From positions 1 to 64,000 of the forward strand of contig NZ_CP069620.1 in assembly GCF_026109735.1 (NCBI RefSeq): DNA of 64,000 nt. The letters run 5' to 3'. The notes under the pieces were generated by a model. It was given only the letters and a program-made list of their open reading frames with translations, was not told the DNA's origin and made no database searches. This DNA is from Salinimicrobium tongyeongense. Lineage in GTDB: Bacteria; Bacteroidota; Bacteroidia; Flavobacteriales; Flavobacteriaceae. A program made the translations under genes and the position numbers. Every line of letters begins with the position of its first letter. Position 1 is the stretch's first letter. Shown piece by piece: positions 37,814 to 45,563 of this stretch.

Positions 37814-38602
37814 TTGAACGCTATTTCTACTGTATCACGGCTCCTGTTGGTCACCACTTTTTTCCTCCTGTATTCCTGTAAGGAAGAAGAAAAAATAACC
37901 GAGATGGACCTCCTGTTCTCCTCCCTGCACGACGATCAGGCAAAGTGGTGGCGATACCACAAAACCAACATAGATTTGTCATCCGATTTCTTGCCGCTTG
38001 GTGAAGATGGCGACAGCATCTCAAAAAAGGCATTTTTTGAAGCCCTTTTGACAGGGGAATTTATCGCCATAGAAAAGAAATCAAATGCAGCGCGTGATCA
38101 GTATCAGCTGTTTAAGCTCACAAAAGAATCTGATGGAGATATTAGCTACACCATCTCGGCCGACAGTTACCGCGAGTACAAACATTTTACTATGGAAGGC
38201 CAGCAGTTCCCCGATTTTAACCTGAAAGATCTCGATGGGAAAACGTATACAAAAGAGGCCCTTTTAGGCAAAACCTTGGTGGTAAAAACCTGGTTTCTTA
38301 ACTGCAAACCCTGTATTGAAGAGATGCCGCAGCTCAATCAACTGGTTGAAGAGTACAGCGAGAATAAAGATGTGGTTTTTCTAAGCCTTTCTCTCGACAC
38401 CAAAACCGAATTGCAAAAATTCCTTTCTGAAAGAAAATTCAAATATGCGGTTGTGCCCCAACAAAAAGCTTTTATTGAAGATACTTTGGGTTTTTCCATC
38501 TATCCAACACATATTATTGTTGAACCTTCAGGAAAGATTAGAAAAGTAGTGAACACCGCCCCCGAAATGATCGCTTCACTCAAATCAATGAATAAGGGTT
38601 AA
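37814..38602 (+). CDS. TlpA-like thioredoxin-fold lipoprotein
   Basis: The 262-residue protein starts with TTG. It has a lipoprotein signal ending LLYSC near residue 22, an N-terminal Bacteroidota-type domain (about 25-130), and a C-terminal TlpA/peroxiredoxin-like thioredoxin domain. The redox motif is Cys164-Lys-Pro-Cys167 (NCKPC), followed by the cis-Pro strand SIYPTHIIVEP near 232. It should be a periplasm-facing thiol-disulfide oxidoreductase. It is divergent from the Crp/Fnr regulator and ends at a shared bidirectional terminator. Confidence 0.9.
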   Translation: MNAISTVSRLLLVTTFFLLYSCKEEEKITEMDLLFSSLHDDQAKWWRYHKTNIDLSSDFLPLGEDGDSISKKAFFEALLTGEFIAIEKKSNAARDQYQLFKLTKESDGDISYTISADSYREYKHFTMEGQQFPDFNLKDLDGKTYTKEALLGKTLVVKTWFLNCKPCIEEMPQLNQLVEEYSENKDVVFLSLSLDTKTELQKFLSERKFKYAVVPQQKAFIEDTLGFSIYPTHIIVEPSGKIRKVVNTAPEMIASLKSMNKG

Positions 38603-38649
38603 ACTCTCGTCCAGGCGCTATTCGCCATAAACTAAATACGAACGACTTA

Positions 38650-38696
38650 AAAAAAGATTCCCTCCAAAAATGCCATTTTTGGAGGGAATCTTTTTT
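38650..38696. terminator. Bidirectional terminator with 23-bp perfect arms
   Basis: Arms 38650-38672 and 38674-38696 (containing GATTCCCTCCAAAAATG) are perfectly complementary around one base, with A and T tracts at the ends. It separates two convergent genes. The tip contains TGCCATTTTTG (38671-38681), one of the overrepresented words. Confidence 0.93.
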
Positions 38697-40494
38697 ATCT
38701 GCTTTCCAGACCGGCTTTGATCTCGAGCACAGCTGCTTCCCATCTGTTTAAGCCATTTTCAAAAGCTTCTTTCTTTTTAATAAGCTCCTGTTCAGCAAGT
38801 TTCCTGTAATGAGAAACACCATCTAACAAATTATTGCAGAAGCCCGTCCAGCCCTTAATATCTCTGGGCACCGGATTAAAGGTGTTCTTAATTTCCTCTT
38901 TTAAGTACTCCACATAAAGCTGCAGTTCCTTAACGAACATATGAGGGCGTTGAGGATCTACCGGCAACTCCTGCCTTCCGTAAATATGACTGGTCATTTC
39001 CTGCAGGCTGGCTTCCTTGCTGTAGTTCACAATATTTGGGCCGGGGCAAATGGTTACGGCATCAAGTTTTTCTACAATTGGCACCTTATAGTTAATCCCG
39101 GCCGAGTTGCTAAGGCCAATACAAAGACATTCTTTGCTTAGCAGGTCATCTACCTGCAGTTGATATTCTTCTTCAGGCAAACCGGCCTTTGCCAGCTGCT
39201 CCAGCTTAAGCTTTTGATATTTTCTCGAGGCTGTGCAAATAGGTTCTTTGGTGAACTCGGTATTGGAGACCAGGTACTTTTCTGTACAGGGGCTTCCGGG
39301 TTTTCCGCGGTCAATTCTTTGCTGCCTTTCTTCGTGGGCTGTGGTATTTTTCAGGTAATTAAAACGCACTCCCAGCGGGGAGGCTTTACTAAGCACCACA
39401 TCATTCTCTTTACTTTTCCGAAGCAATTCAAGCGTGCCCGCATCTACAGTTGTAGCTTCGGGGCACAGCAAAAATGGCGTGCCCCAGCCGGTGCCGTTAA
39501 CGCCGTAGTAACCGTAAAGCAACTGTTGCTCGGCTGCAGTGCCTATGCCTCCCTGCACCGTAATGTTAACGGGGTGGGGCTTATCAAAACCTTCTTCCCC
39601 CCTGGCCTGTATCGCCGGATTATAAAGGCTGAAAAGCGCCTGCTCCAGTTCATCTTTTTTACTTCGGAATTCTTCCAGAATGGGGCCCAGCAAATATCCC
39701 TGGGTGGCAAAAGCATGTCCGCCACAATTCAAGCCCGATTCAATCCTGAATTCGCTCACCCAAATGCCTTTTTTGGCAAGGTATTTCCCCTGAATTAAGG
39801 CCGAACGATAATCGCTCACCTTGATGATCACCTTCTTTTTGAACCGGCCCCAGCCCAGAGCATCAAATTCCCTGAAGTTCTCAAGATAATTGAACAACCG
39901 CGGATTCATACCCGCAGAAAAGATCACAGCCGAATTTTCAAGATCACTTTTGGCATAAGCTTTAAGGGCGCCAAGAGCATCAGAACCATCTGGTAAGATC
40001 TCCCCGCTTTTGCCGGTATTGTTCTTGTCTACTTTGGTCATGATATTGACCTCGATGCCACCGGGGCTCATGTGCTTCCTCAGAAAACTTTCCAGCTCGG
40101 CTTTTGCCTCGCCATGGGCCTGCAAAAACTGGTGGTATTTCTCTTTGAGGCCGCTTTCTTCGGGCAGCATCTCGAAATACTTCACGATCTCAGAGCCCTT
40201 TTCAAAAGCCGAAGACTTGAGCTTTTCAAATTTTGACTGCACATTTCGGTTTACCAGGTTGAGGTAATCGGTAATGCGGCGCACGCGGTAATTTTCTTCA
40301 TGCTTTTCAATGGGAACGTAGGTCTCATTGTTCTCCTGGTAGTAATGCTTCCTCATCATTTCGATGAGATTGTCTTCAATGATAGACAGCGCCGAGGTTA
40401 TGCCGTAGTGGGCCACCTTTATTGGCGTATCTATGGTAAACGCTATCCCCATAACCGGGATATGAAACCGGTGGGGCGTTAAATTATATGTCAT
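38695..40494 (-). CDS. 599-residue flavobacterial protein of unknown function with an NPD/enoyl-reductase-like barrel
   Basis: I do not recognise a characterised family. The N-terminal IPVMGIAFTIDTPIKVAHYG looks like the first strand of a TIM barrel. GLNCGGHAF near 257 and VQGGIGTAAEQQLLYG near 311, followed by GTGWGTPFLLCPEA near 333, resemble the FMN-phosphate motifs of nitropropane dioxygenases and enoyl reductases. A cysteine-bearing C-terminal part (Cys near 401, 419, 455 and 457) might bind a metal or cluster. No signal or membrane segment was seen. Its promoter has a Crp/Fnr-type dyad like those of the sulfur genes. Confidence 0.8.
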   Translation of the reverse strand: MTYNLTPHRFHIPVMGIAFTIDTPIKVAHYGITSALSIIEDNLIEMMRKHYYQENNETYVPIEKHEENYRVRRITDYLNLVNRNVQSKFEKLKSSAFEKGSEIVKYFEMLPEESGLKEKYHQFLQAHGEAKAELESFLRKHMSPGGIEVNIMTKVDKNNTGKSGEILPDGSDALGALKAYAKSDLENSAVIFSAGMNPRLFNYLENFREFDALGWGRFKKKVIIKVSDYRSALIQGKYLAKKGIWVSEFRIESGLNCGGHAFATQGYLLGPILEEFRSKKDELEQALFSLYNPAIQARGEEGFDKPHPVNITVQGGIGTAAEQQLLYGYYGVNGTGWGTPFLLCPEATTVDAGTLELLRKSKENDVVLSKASPLGVRFNYLKNTTAHEERQQRIDRGKPGSPCTEKYLVSNTEFTKEPICTASRKYQKLKLEQLAKAGLPEEEYQLQVDDLLSKECLCIGLSNSAGINYKVPIVEKLDAVTICPGPNIVNYSKEASLQEMTSHIYGRQELPVDPQRPHMFVKELQLYVEYLKEEIKNTFNPVPRDIKGWTGFCNNLLDGVSHYRKLAEQELIKKKEAFENGLNRWEAAVLEIKAGLESR

Positions 40495-40521
40495 GTATTA
40501 AGGTTTTTAAAGGCAAAACCC

Positions 40522-40570
40522 CAAAGATGCAGATTACATGACAGCAAAAACATGATCCTGGTCATGTTTT
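40522..40570 (-). promoter_or_regulatory. Promoter of the 599-residue protein with Crp/Fnr-type operator
   Basis: A -7-like box CATCTTTG (40522-40529, minus strand, one mismatch) is preceded by a strong dyad. AAAACATGA (40547-40555) and TCATGTTTT (40562-40570) flank a 6-bp centre; in Crp/Fnr register this is ATGAT-N4-GTCAT. The centre at 40558.5 is again 36.5 bp from the end of the -7 box. Confidence 0.62.
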
Positions 40571-40590
40571 AAATTGCAAACGGGAAGGTG

Positions 40591-40747
40591 TTGAATATTG
40601 TTTATTGGAAATTGAATATTGAATATTCTTTCACTGCCTACTGCCTACTTAGCACTGCCCACTGAATATTGAATATTGAATATTGAATATTGAATATTTT
40701 TAACTGAACCACTGCCTACTGAGCACTGCTCACTGAATACTGAATAT
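40591..40747. repeat. GAATATT and CACTGCCTACTG simple repeats
   Basis: About ten TTGAATATTGAATATT-type units alternate with CACTGCCTACTGAGCACTG-type units. They fill the gap between the SerB-SerA gene and the promoter of the 599-residue gene. Units are short and lack unique spacers, so this is not a CRISPR array. Related units occur at 16421-16458. Confidence 0.85.
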
Positions 40748-40754
40748 CAATCCT

Positions 40755-42647
40755 TTAATAGAGGACCCTAAACCTGATAGTGCCTTCAATTCCTTTCATT
40801 TCTTCCACAACCTCTTCGTTATAGGCTTTATTGATATCGGTGATCACATAGCCTATAGATTCGTTGGTTTTTAAATACTGCCCCACAATATTGCAATCGT
40901 GCTGGGACAGCAGGTTGTTGATATGCGCGATAATACCGGGCCTGTTGTGGTGAATATGGATAAGGCGATGGGCATTTTCGAGTATGGGCAACTGTAAATT
41001 CGGGAAATTGACGCTGTTGGTGGTACTTCCGGTATTGATGTATTCAATAATTTTATTCGGAACAAAATTCCCGATGTTCACCTGGGCTTCTTCGGTACTT
41101 CCTCCAATATGGGGGGTTAAAATGACATTTTTGGCACCCCGTAGCTCCGATTCAAACTGCTCTTCGTTGGTTTTTGGTTCCCTGGGGAATACATCTACCC
41201 CGGCCCCACGAATCTTTCCGCTGTCAAGATGCTTTTTCAAAGCCTGCAGGTCTACCACGTGCCCCCGACTAAGGTTCAGGAAATACGAACCTTCTTTCAT
41301 GAGCTCAAACTCTTTTTCTCCAATGAGGTTATGGTTTTCCTTGCGGCCATCAACGTGAAGGGTCACTATATCTGATACCTCAAGCAGCTCTTCAAGGCTG
41401 GTGCATTTGGTAGCATTTCCAAGAGCGAGTTTTTCTACTAAATCGTAGTAATAAACGTCAAAACCTATAGCTTCTGCAACCACAGATAGTTGTGCGCCAA
41501 TATTTCCGTAGCCAACAATTCCCAGTTTTTTTCCGCGGACTTCCCTGCTCCCGTTAGCCGATTTGTTCCAGTTACCGGCATGCATCTCGGCCAGCCTGTC
41601 GGGCAGGCCTCTCATCAAAAAGATGATTTCGCCTATGGCAAGTTCAACAACAGAGCGCGTATTGCTAAAAGGGGCATTAAAAACCGCGATGCCTTTTTTG
41701 AGGCAGGCCTCCAGGTCAATCTGGTTTGTGCCAATACAAAAAGCCCCCACAGAGATAAGCCTGTTGGCATTTTTAAGCACCTTTTGGGTCACCTGCGTTT
41801 TGGAGCGAATTCCCAACACCGAAACGTCTTTGATCTTTTCGGCAAGTTCGTCTTCATCCAGCGCACCTGCAATAGTGGTCACGTTGTAACCTTCATTTTT
41901 CATGATCTTTACGGCGTCTTCGTGAACATTTTCGAGGAGCAGCACTTTAATACGATTTTTGGGATAAGAAATAGCTTTGTTCATTTTATGCAGGTATAGA
42001 AATTCGTCAAGACTTGGTGTGATATGATCGGCTTTTTCCAAAACATTGCCGCGTTCAACATTTTCAGTAAAAGCATAGAATTTATTGGCAAGGCCCGCGG
42101 CTTTGATCTCGTAATCTGTATAGCCGTCTCCAATCACGTAAACATCGCCCTGCAGGTCAAGCCGCTTGAGCATCTCCACTTTTCCGTTGTTTGAAGAGAG
42201 CACATTATCGGTATCAAAATTGGTAAGTTTGCCTTCATGATCAGGTTTAAAAGTATTCGCAAAGACATTCTCCTCCCTCACCCCAAATTCTTTTACTATG
42301 GGCACTATAAATTCTTTAAACCCATTTGAAATGATATAAATATTCTCGTGGTTTTCTTCAAAGAATTCCCTGTTTCTAATAAAACTGGTAGAGACCTTGC
42401 TCCTCAGGCGGTTTACCAGCTGTGGCAGGTGTTCTTCTTCGGCATTGAGCAGGGCCAGGCGCTGTTCAAGAGATTCCCTAAAAGAGAGGTCGCCGGCCAT
42501 CCCGCTGTTGGTAAGCTCGACAAGGCGTTGAAGCCGCTCCTCTTTTTCATTGTGGTTCTCCAGGGAAATTTCCCCTAAAATATCGAGCGCTTCCACCTGG
42601 GTAAATGTGCTGTCAAAATCTATTACAAAATGCCTGTTATTCTTCAT
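40755..42647 (-). CDS. Fused phosphoserine phosphatase - D-3-phosphoglycerate dehydrogenase
   Basis: One 630-residue protein carries two of the three serine-biosynthesis enzymes. Residues 1-215 form a HAD phosphatase with Asp10-Phe-Asp12-Ser-Thr14 (DFDSTFT), SNGFKE near 108 and GDGYTDYE near 173. From about 230 comes the dehydrogenase, with NAD-binding GIVGYGNIGAQL near 376, catalytic HIGGSTEEA near 513 and a C-terminal ACT domain (about 555-630), probably for serine feedback. The transaminase (serC) is not in this window. The fusion makes steps 1 and 3 of the pathway stoichiometric. Confidence 0.92.
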   Translation of the reverse strand: MKNNRHFVIDFDSTFTQVEALDILGEISLENHNEKEERLQRLVELTNSGMAGDLSFRESLEQRLALLNAEEEHLPQLVNRLRSKVSTSFIRNREFFEENHENIYIISNGFKEFIVPIVKEFGVREENVFANTFKPDHEGKLTNFDTDNVLSSNNGKVEMLKRLDLQGDVYVIGDGYTDYEIKAAGLANKFYAFTENVERGNVLEKADHITPSLDEFLYLHKMNKAISYPKNRIKVLLLENVHEDAVKIMKNEGYNVTTIAGALDEDELAEKIKDVSVLGIRSKTQVTQKVLKNANRLISVGAFCIGTNQIDLEACLKKGIAVFNAPFSNTRSVVELAIGEIIFLMRGLPDRLAEMHAGNWNKSANGSREVRGKKLGIVGYGNIGAQLSVVAEAIGFDVYYYDLVEKLALGNATKCTSLEELLEVSDIVTLHVDGRKENHNLIGEKEFELMKEGSYFLNLSRGHVVDLQALKKHLDSGKIRGAGVDVFPREPKTNEEQFESELRGAKNVILTPHIGGSTEEAQVNIGNFVPNKIIEYINTGSTTNSVNFPNLQLPILENAHRLIHIHHNRPGIIAHINNLLSQHDCNIVGQYLKTNESIGYVITDINKAYNEEVVEEMKGIEGTIRFRVLY

Positions 42648-42670
42648 GCTGAAATTAAATCATATCACCC

Positions 42671-42678
42671 CAAAACTA
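42671..42678 (-). promoter_or_regulatory. Promoter -7 box of the SerB-SerA fusion gene
   Basis: TAGTTTTG on the minus strand fits TAnnTTTG and lies 23 bases before the ATG. A TTTG is present upstream at 42695-42698, but at 16 bp spacing instead of 19. Confidence 0.55.
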
Positions 42679-42871
42679 AGCTTTTTCAGGCACACAAAGA
42701 AGGTCTCCCGACAAAGAGCCAAAGATTTCGCACATCCTGAATTAATACCGTGGAAATTTAAATTTTTATGAATAATTCTTCATATTACTTAAAATTCTTC
42801 ATCCAATTTCCGCAGAAAAAAATTGTAACGAAATTCCTGTCACGGCTACTTACCATAAAACTTTGAGATAA

Positions 42872-43078
42872 ATGAAGAACTGGACCCCTATTGGGATAGG
42901 TTTTATACTGCCCGGTTTAGCCCTGTACATTTTCGGTAGCCAAAACCTCAATTCCATAGCTGGAAGTATTTTTGGTGCAGGCTGTGGGTTCTTAGCCTAT
43001 TCCTTTTTTCTAAATCGAAAAAAGAGTAGAGAGACTGCAGCAAGGTCAAACTCAGCCACACCTAAACTCAAAATATGA
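42872..43078 (+). CDS. Small two-helix membrane protein
   Basis: The 68-residue protein has two hydrophobic segments (about 7-25 and 29-46) and a basic Ser/Asn-rich tail, so it should be a small inner-membrane protein with a cytoplasmic tail. No family was recognised. Its stop overlaps the start of the lipoprotein gene at 43075 in the ATGA arrangement, so the two are translationally coupled. Confidence 0.7.
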   Translation: MKNWTPIGIGFILPGLALYIFGSQNLNSIAGSIFGAGCGFLAYSFFLNRKKSRETAARSNSATPKLKI

Positions 43079-43491
43079 AAATCAAGAGCTTCTTCATCCT
43101 GTTTTCGCTGCTCACAAGCCTAAGTGGCTGCGTGGAAACCACTACCTCAATTGTTCTTCACGACAGTATTCCCCCGGAATTTGCAGTAGACAAAAAGTCC
43201 CTAAAAAGGGAAATTTCAGCAATAATTCCTTCGGAAGTAATTTCCTTCAGTTCTTCAAAATCAGAAAAATCGGGAGCGCCAATTCACAATACGCTTTTCA
43301 TCCAAATCACGCGAGACAGCCTGCCTTCAGGATGGGATTTTTCTGAAGTAACCAATGAAATTGAGGCTGTTGCCAAAAAAGGCATCAGCAATTTTGACGC
43401 TTATCAAAAACTTATCATAGAAGTGAGTACTCATGAAGATAAAGACGGTATAAAACACCAGAAATCTTATAAAAAGGAGATCAATTTGTAA
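43075..43491 (+). CDS. Lipoprotein, unknown function
   Basis: The 138-residue protein has a lipoprotein signal ending LTSLSGC near residue 19. The mature part is small and mixed, with a segment QITRDSLPSGWDFSEVTNEIEAVAKKGISNF (about 83-113) and a Lys-rich C-terminus. No family was recognised. It is translationally coupled to the small membrane protein upstream. Confidence 0.75.
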   Translation: MKIKSFFILFSLLTSLSGCVETTTSIVLHDSIPPEFAVDKKSLKREISAIIPSEVISFSSSKSEKSGAPIHNTLFIQITRDSLPSGWDFSEVTNEIEAVAKKGISNFDAYQKLIIEVSTHEDKDGIKHQKSYKKEINL

Positions 43492-43631
43492 CAAAGAGTT
43501 GCGCCCGGCAAGTTTTAGGAATTTCTTAAGCCACCGCCTGCTCCAAAAAAATGGGAAATTAGCTATCTTCGGAAAAACCAAAAAATAAGAGCTTCTTCGG
43601 AAGTTCTTTTTTTGCTCATAAAATCCGAAAA

Positions 43632-44921
43632 ATGACAAACTTCAGGGAAGTAACTACTCAGGAACTTATAGACAGACAAAATAATGGAGCATTAGTTATT
43701 GACGTGCGGCCGGTTGATGCCTATAACGGCTGGAAACTGAAAAATGAAGCTCGCGGCGGACATATACAAGGCGCAAAATCGCTACCGGCAAAATGGACGG
43801 GTTATATGGACTGGATCGAGATTGTGCGGCACAAAAAAATTGAGGCTTCCCGTGAAATTATCATCTACGGGTACAATCGTGATGAAGCGCAGAATGTAGC
43901 CGAAAGTTTTAAAAAAGCAGGCTATTCAAAAATAGCAGTTTTTAACCACTTTCTTGATGAGTGGGTTTCTGATGAAACCTTGCCCATGAGCTATCTTCCT
44001 AAGTATAAACAGCTGGTATCGGCGCATTGGGTGAACGAATTGATCTCGGGAGGAAAACCGGCTGAATATGACAACGATAAATATGTGGTGGTACATGCGC
44101 ATTACCGCAATAGGGACGCATATTTAACAGGCCACATACCCGGAGCGATAGACATGGATACCAACGCCCTGGAATCACCTGAAACCTGGAACCGTCGCAG
44201 CCCCGAAGAACTGAAAAAAGCCCTGGAAGAACACGGCATTACCGCCGATACCACCGTTATTCTCTACGGAAAATTCATGTTCCCCGATAATGATGACGAA
44301 TTTCCCGGAAGTGCAGCCGGGGATATTGGAGCCATAAGAAATGCTTTTATCATGATGTACGCCGGGGTAAAAGACGTAAGGGTGCTCAACGGCGGTTTTC
44401 AGTCATGGGAAGATGCGGGCTTTGAGGTGAGCAGGGAAGATGTTCCGAAGCAGGCCGTAAAAGAGTTTGGGGTGAAGATTCCGGCGCATCCAGAGCTGGC
44501 CGTAGACGTGCCCGAAGCCAAGGAAATCATAGCTTCACCCGATGCCGAGCTGGTGTGTGTGCGCAGCTACCCCGAATATATTGGCGAGGTAAGCGGCTAC
44601 AATTATATTGAAGCCAAAGGCCGTATTCCCGGAGCCATTTTTGCCGATTGTGGAAGCGATGCCTACCACATGGAAAACTATAGGAATGTAGACCACACCA
44701 CCCGGGAATTCCACGAAATCATCGAAAACTGGGAACAAAACGGAATCACTCCCAATAAACATCTCGCCTTCTACTGCGGAACGGGCTGGCGCGGCAGTGA
44801 AGCCTGGTTCAACGCCTGGCTTTTGGGCTGGCCGCATGTTTCGGTTTATGACGGCGGCTGGTTTGAGTGGAGCAATGATCCCACCAATCCTTACGAAACA
44901 GGCGTACCCGAAACTGTTTAA
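43632..44921 (+). CDS. Triple-rhodanese sulfurtransferase
   Basis: The 429-residue cytoplasmic protein holds three rhodanese domains (about 1-125, 130-280 and 285-425). Only the third has an active-site cysteine, Cys382 in YCGTGWRGSE. The first has YGYNRDE and the second YGKFMF at the corresponding loop, so they are probably structural. The enzyme should transfer sulfane sulfur from thiosulfate or persulfides to a thiol acceptor. There is no signal peptide. The -7-like TATCTTCG (43564-43571) lies upstream. Confidence 0.9.
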   Translation: MTNFREVTTQELIDRQNNGALVIDVRPVDAYNGWKLKNEARGGHIQGAKSLPAKWTGYMDWIEIVRHKKIEASREIIIYGYNRDEAQNVAESFKKAGYSKIAVFNHFLDEWVSDETLPMSYLPKYKQLVSAHWVNELISGGKPAEYDNDKYVVVHAHYRNRDAYLTGHIPGAIDMDTNALESPETWNRRSPEELKKALEEHGITADTTVILYGKFMFPDNDDEFPGSAAGDIGAIRNAFIMMYAGVKDVRVLNGGFQSWEDAGFEVSREDVPKQAVKEFGVKIPAHPELAVDVPEAKEIIASPDAELVCVRSYPEYIGEVSGYNYIEAKGRIPGAIFADCGSDAYHMENYRNVDHTTREFHEIIENWEQNGITPNKHLAFYCGTGWRGSEAWFNAWLLGWPHVSVYDGGWFEWSNDPTNPYETGVPETV

Positions 44922-44966
44922 TAACAGATAATCAGGTCTCAGATAAATTAAAATTCCCAACCGCTC

Positions 44967-45563
44967 ATGAAAACTGAGAAGGAAAAAATGTTGGCAGGAG
45001 AGCCTTACCAGGCCTTTGACCCTGTACTGGTTGCAGAAAGGCAGGCAGTTAAAGAACACATCTTTAAGTTCAACAACCTGCCTCCTTCCGAAGTAGAAAA
45101 ACGGAATGAGATATTAAAGCAGCTTTTGGGGAGCATGGGAGACAACTACTATTTTGAGCCGCCTTTTCGCTGTGACTACGGCTATAATATTGAGATAGGG
45201 GATAATTTTTATACCAACTACAATCTCGTGGTGTTAGACTGCGCCAAAGTGAGCATCGGGGATTCTGTACTTATTGGCCCTAACGTGGGGATTTTTACTG
45301 CAGGACATCCGTTACACCACGAAATCAGAATTCAGGAATGGGAACATGCATATCCTATTTCCATTGGGAATAAGGTTTGGATTGGAGGGCAGGTAGTGAT
45401 CAACCCGGGGGTAAGTATTGGGGAGAATTCGGTTATTGGTTCGGGCAGTGTGGTGACCAAAGATATTCCTTCCAATGTCTTTGCAGCCGGCAATCCGTGT
45501 AGAGTGATAAGAGCGATTACTGAAGAAGACAAAAATTCCTACCTGCCGCCTCAAAAAGCTTAG
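44967..45563 (+). CDS. Maltose/galactoside O-acetyltransferase-like hexapeptide transferase
   Basis: The 198-residue enzyme starts with the Maa-type domain KEKMLAGEPYQAFDPVL and continues with the left-handed beta-helix of hexapeptide repeats. The catalytic His is in FTAGHPLHHE near residue 112, and the acetyl-CoA site lies in IGSGSVVTKDIPSNVFAAGNPCRVI near 152. It acetylates the 6-hydroxyl of a sugar. It follows the rhodanese gene by 45 bases and overlaps the convergent transporter gene by 4 bases. Confidence 0.92.
   Translation: MKTEKEKMLAGEPYQAFDPVLVAERQAVKEHIFKFNNLPPSEVEKRNEILKQLLGSMGDNYYFEPPFRCDYGYNIEIGDNFYTNYNLVVLDCAKVSIGDSVLIGPNVGIFTAGHPLHHEIRIQEWEHAYPISIGNKVWIGGQVVINPGVSIGENSVIGSGSVVTKDIPSNVFAAGNPCRVIRAITEEDKNSYLPPQKA

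Noticed and set aside
40591-40747. Possible CRISPR array
   Set aside because: Units are short (7-19 bases), directly adjacent and lack unique spacers, and no cas gene is present; it is simple-sequence DNA.
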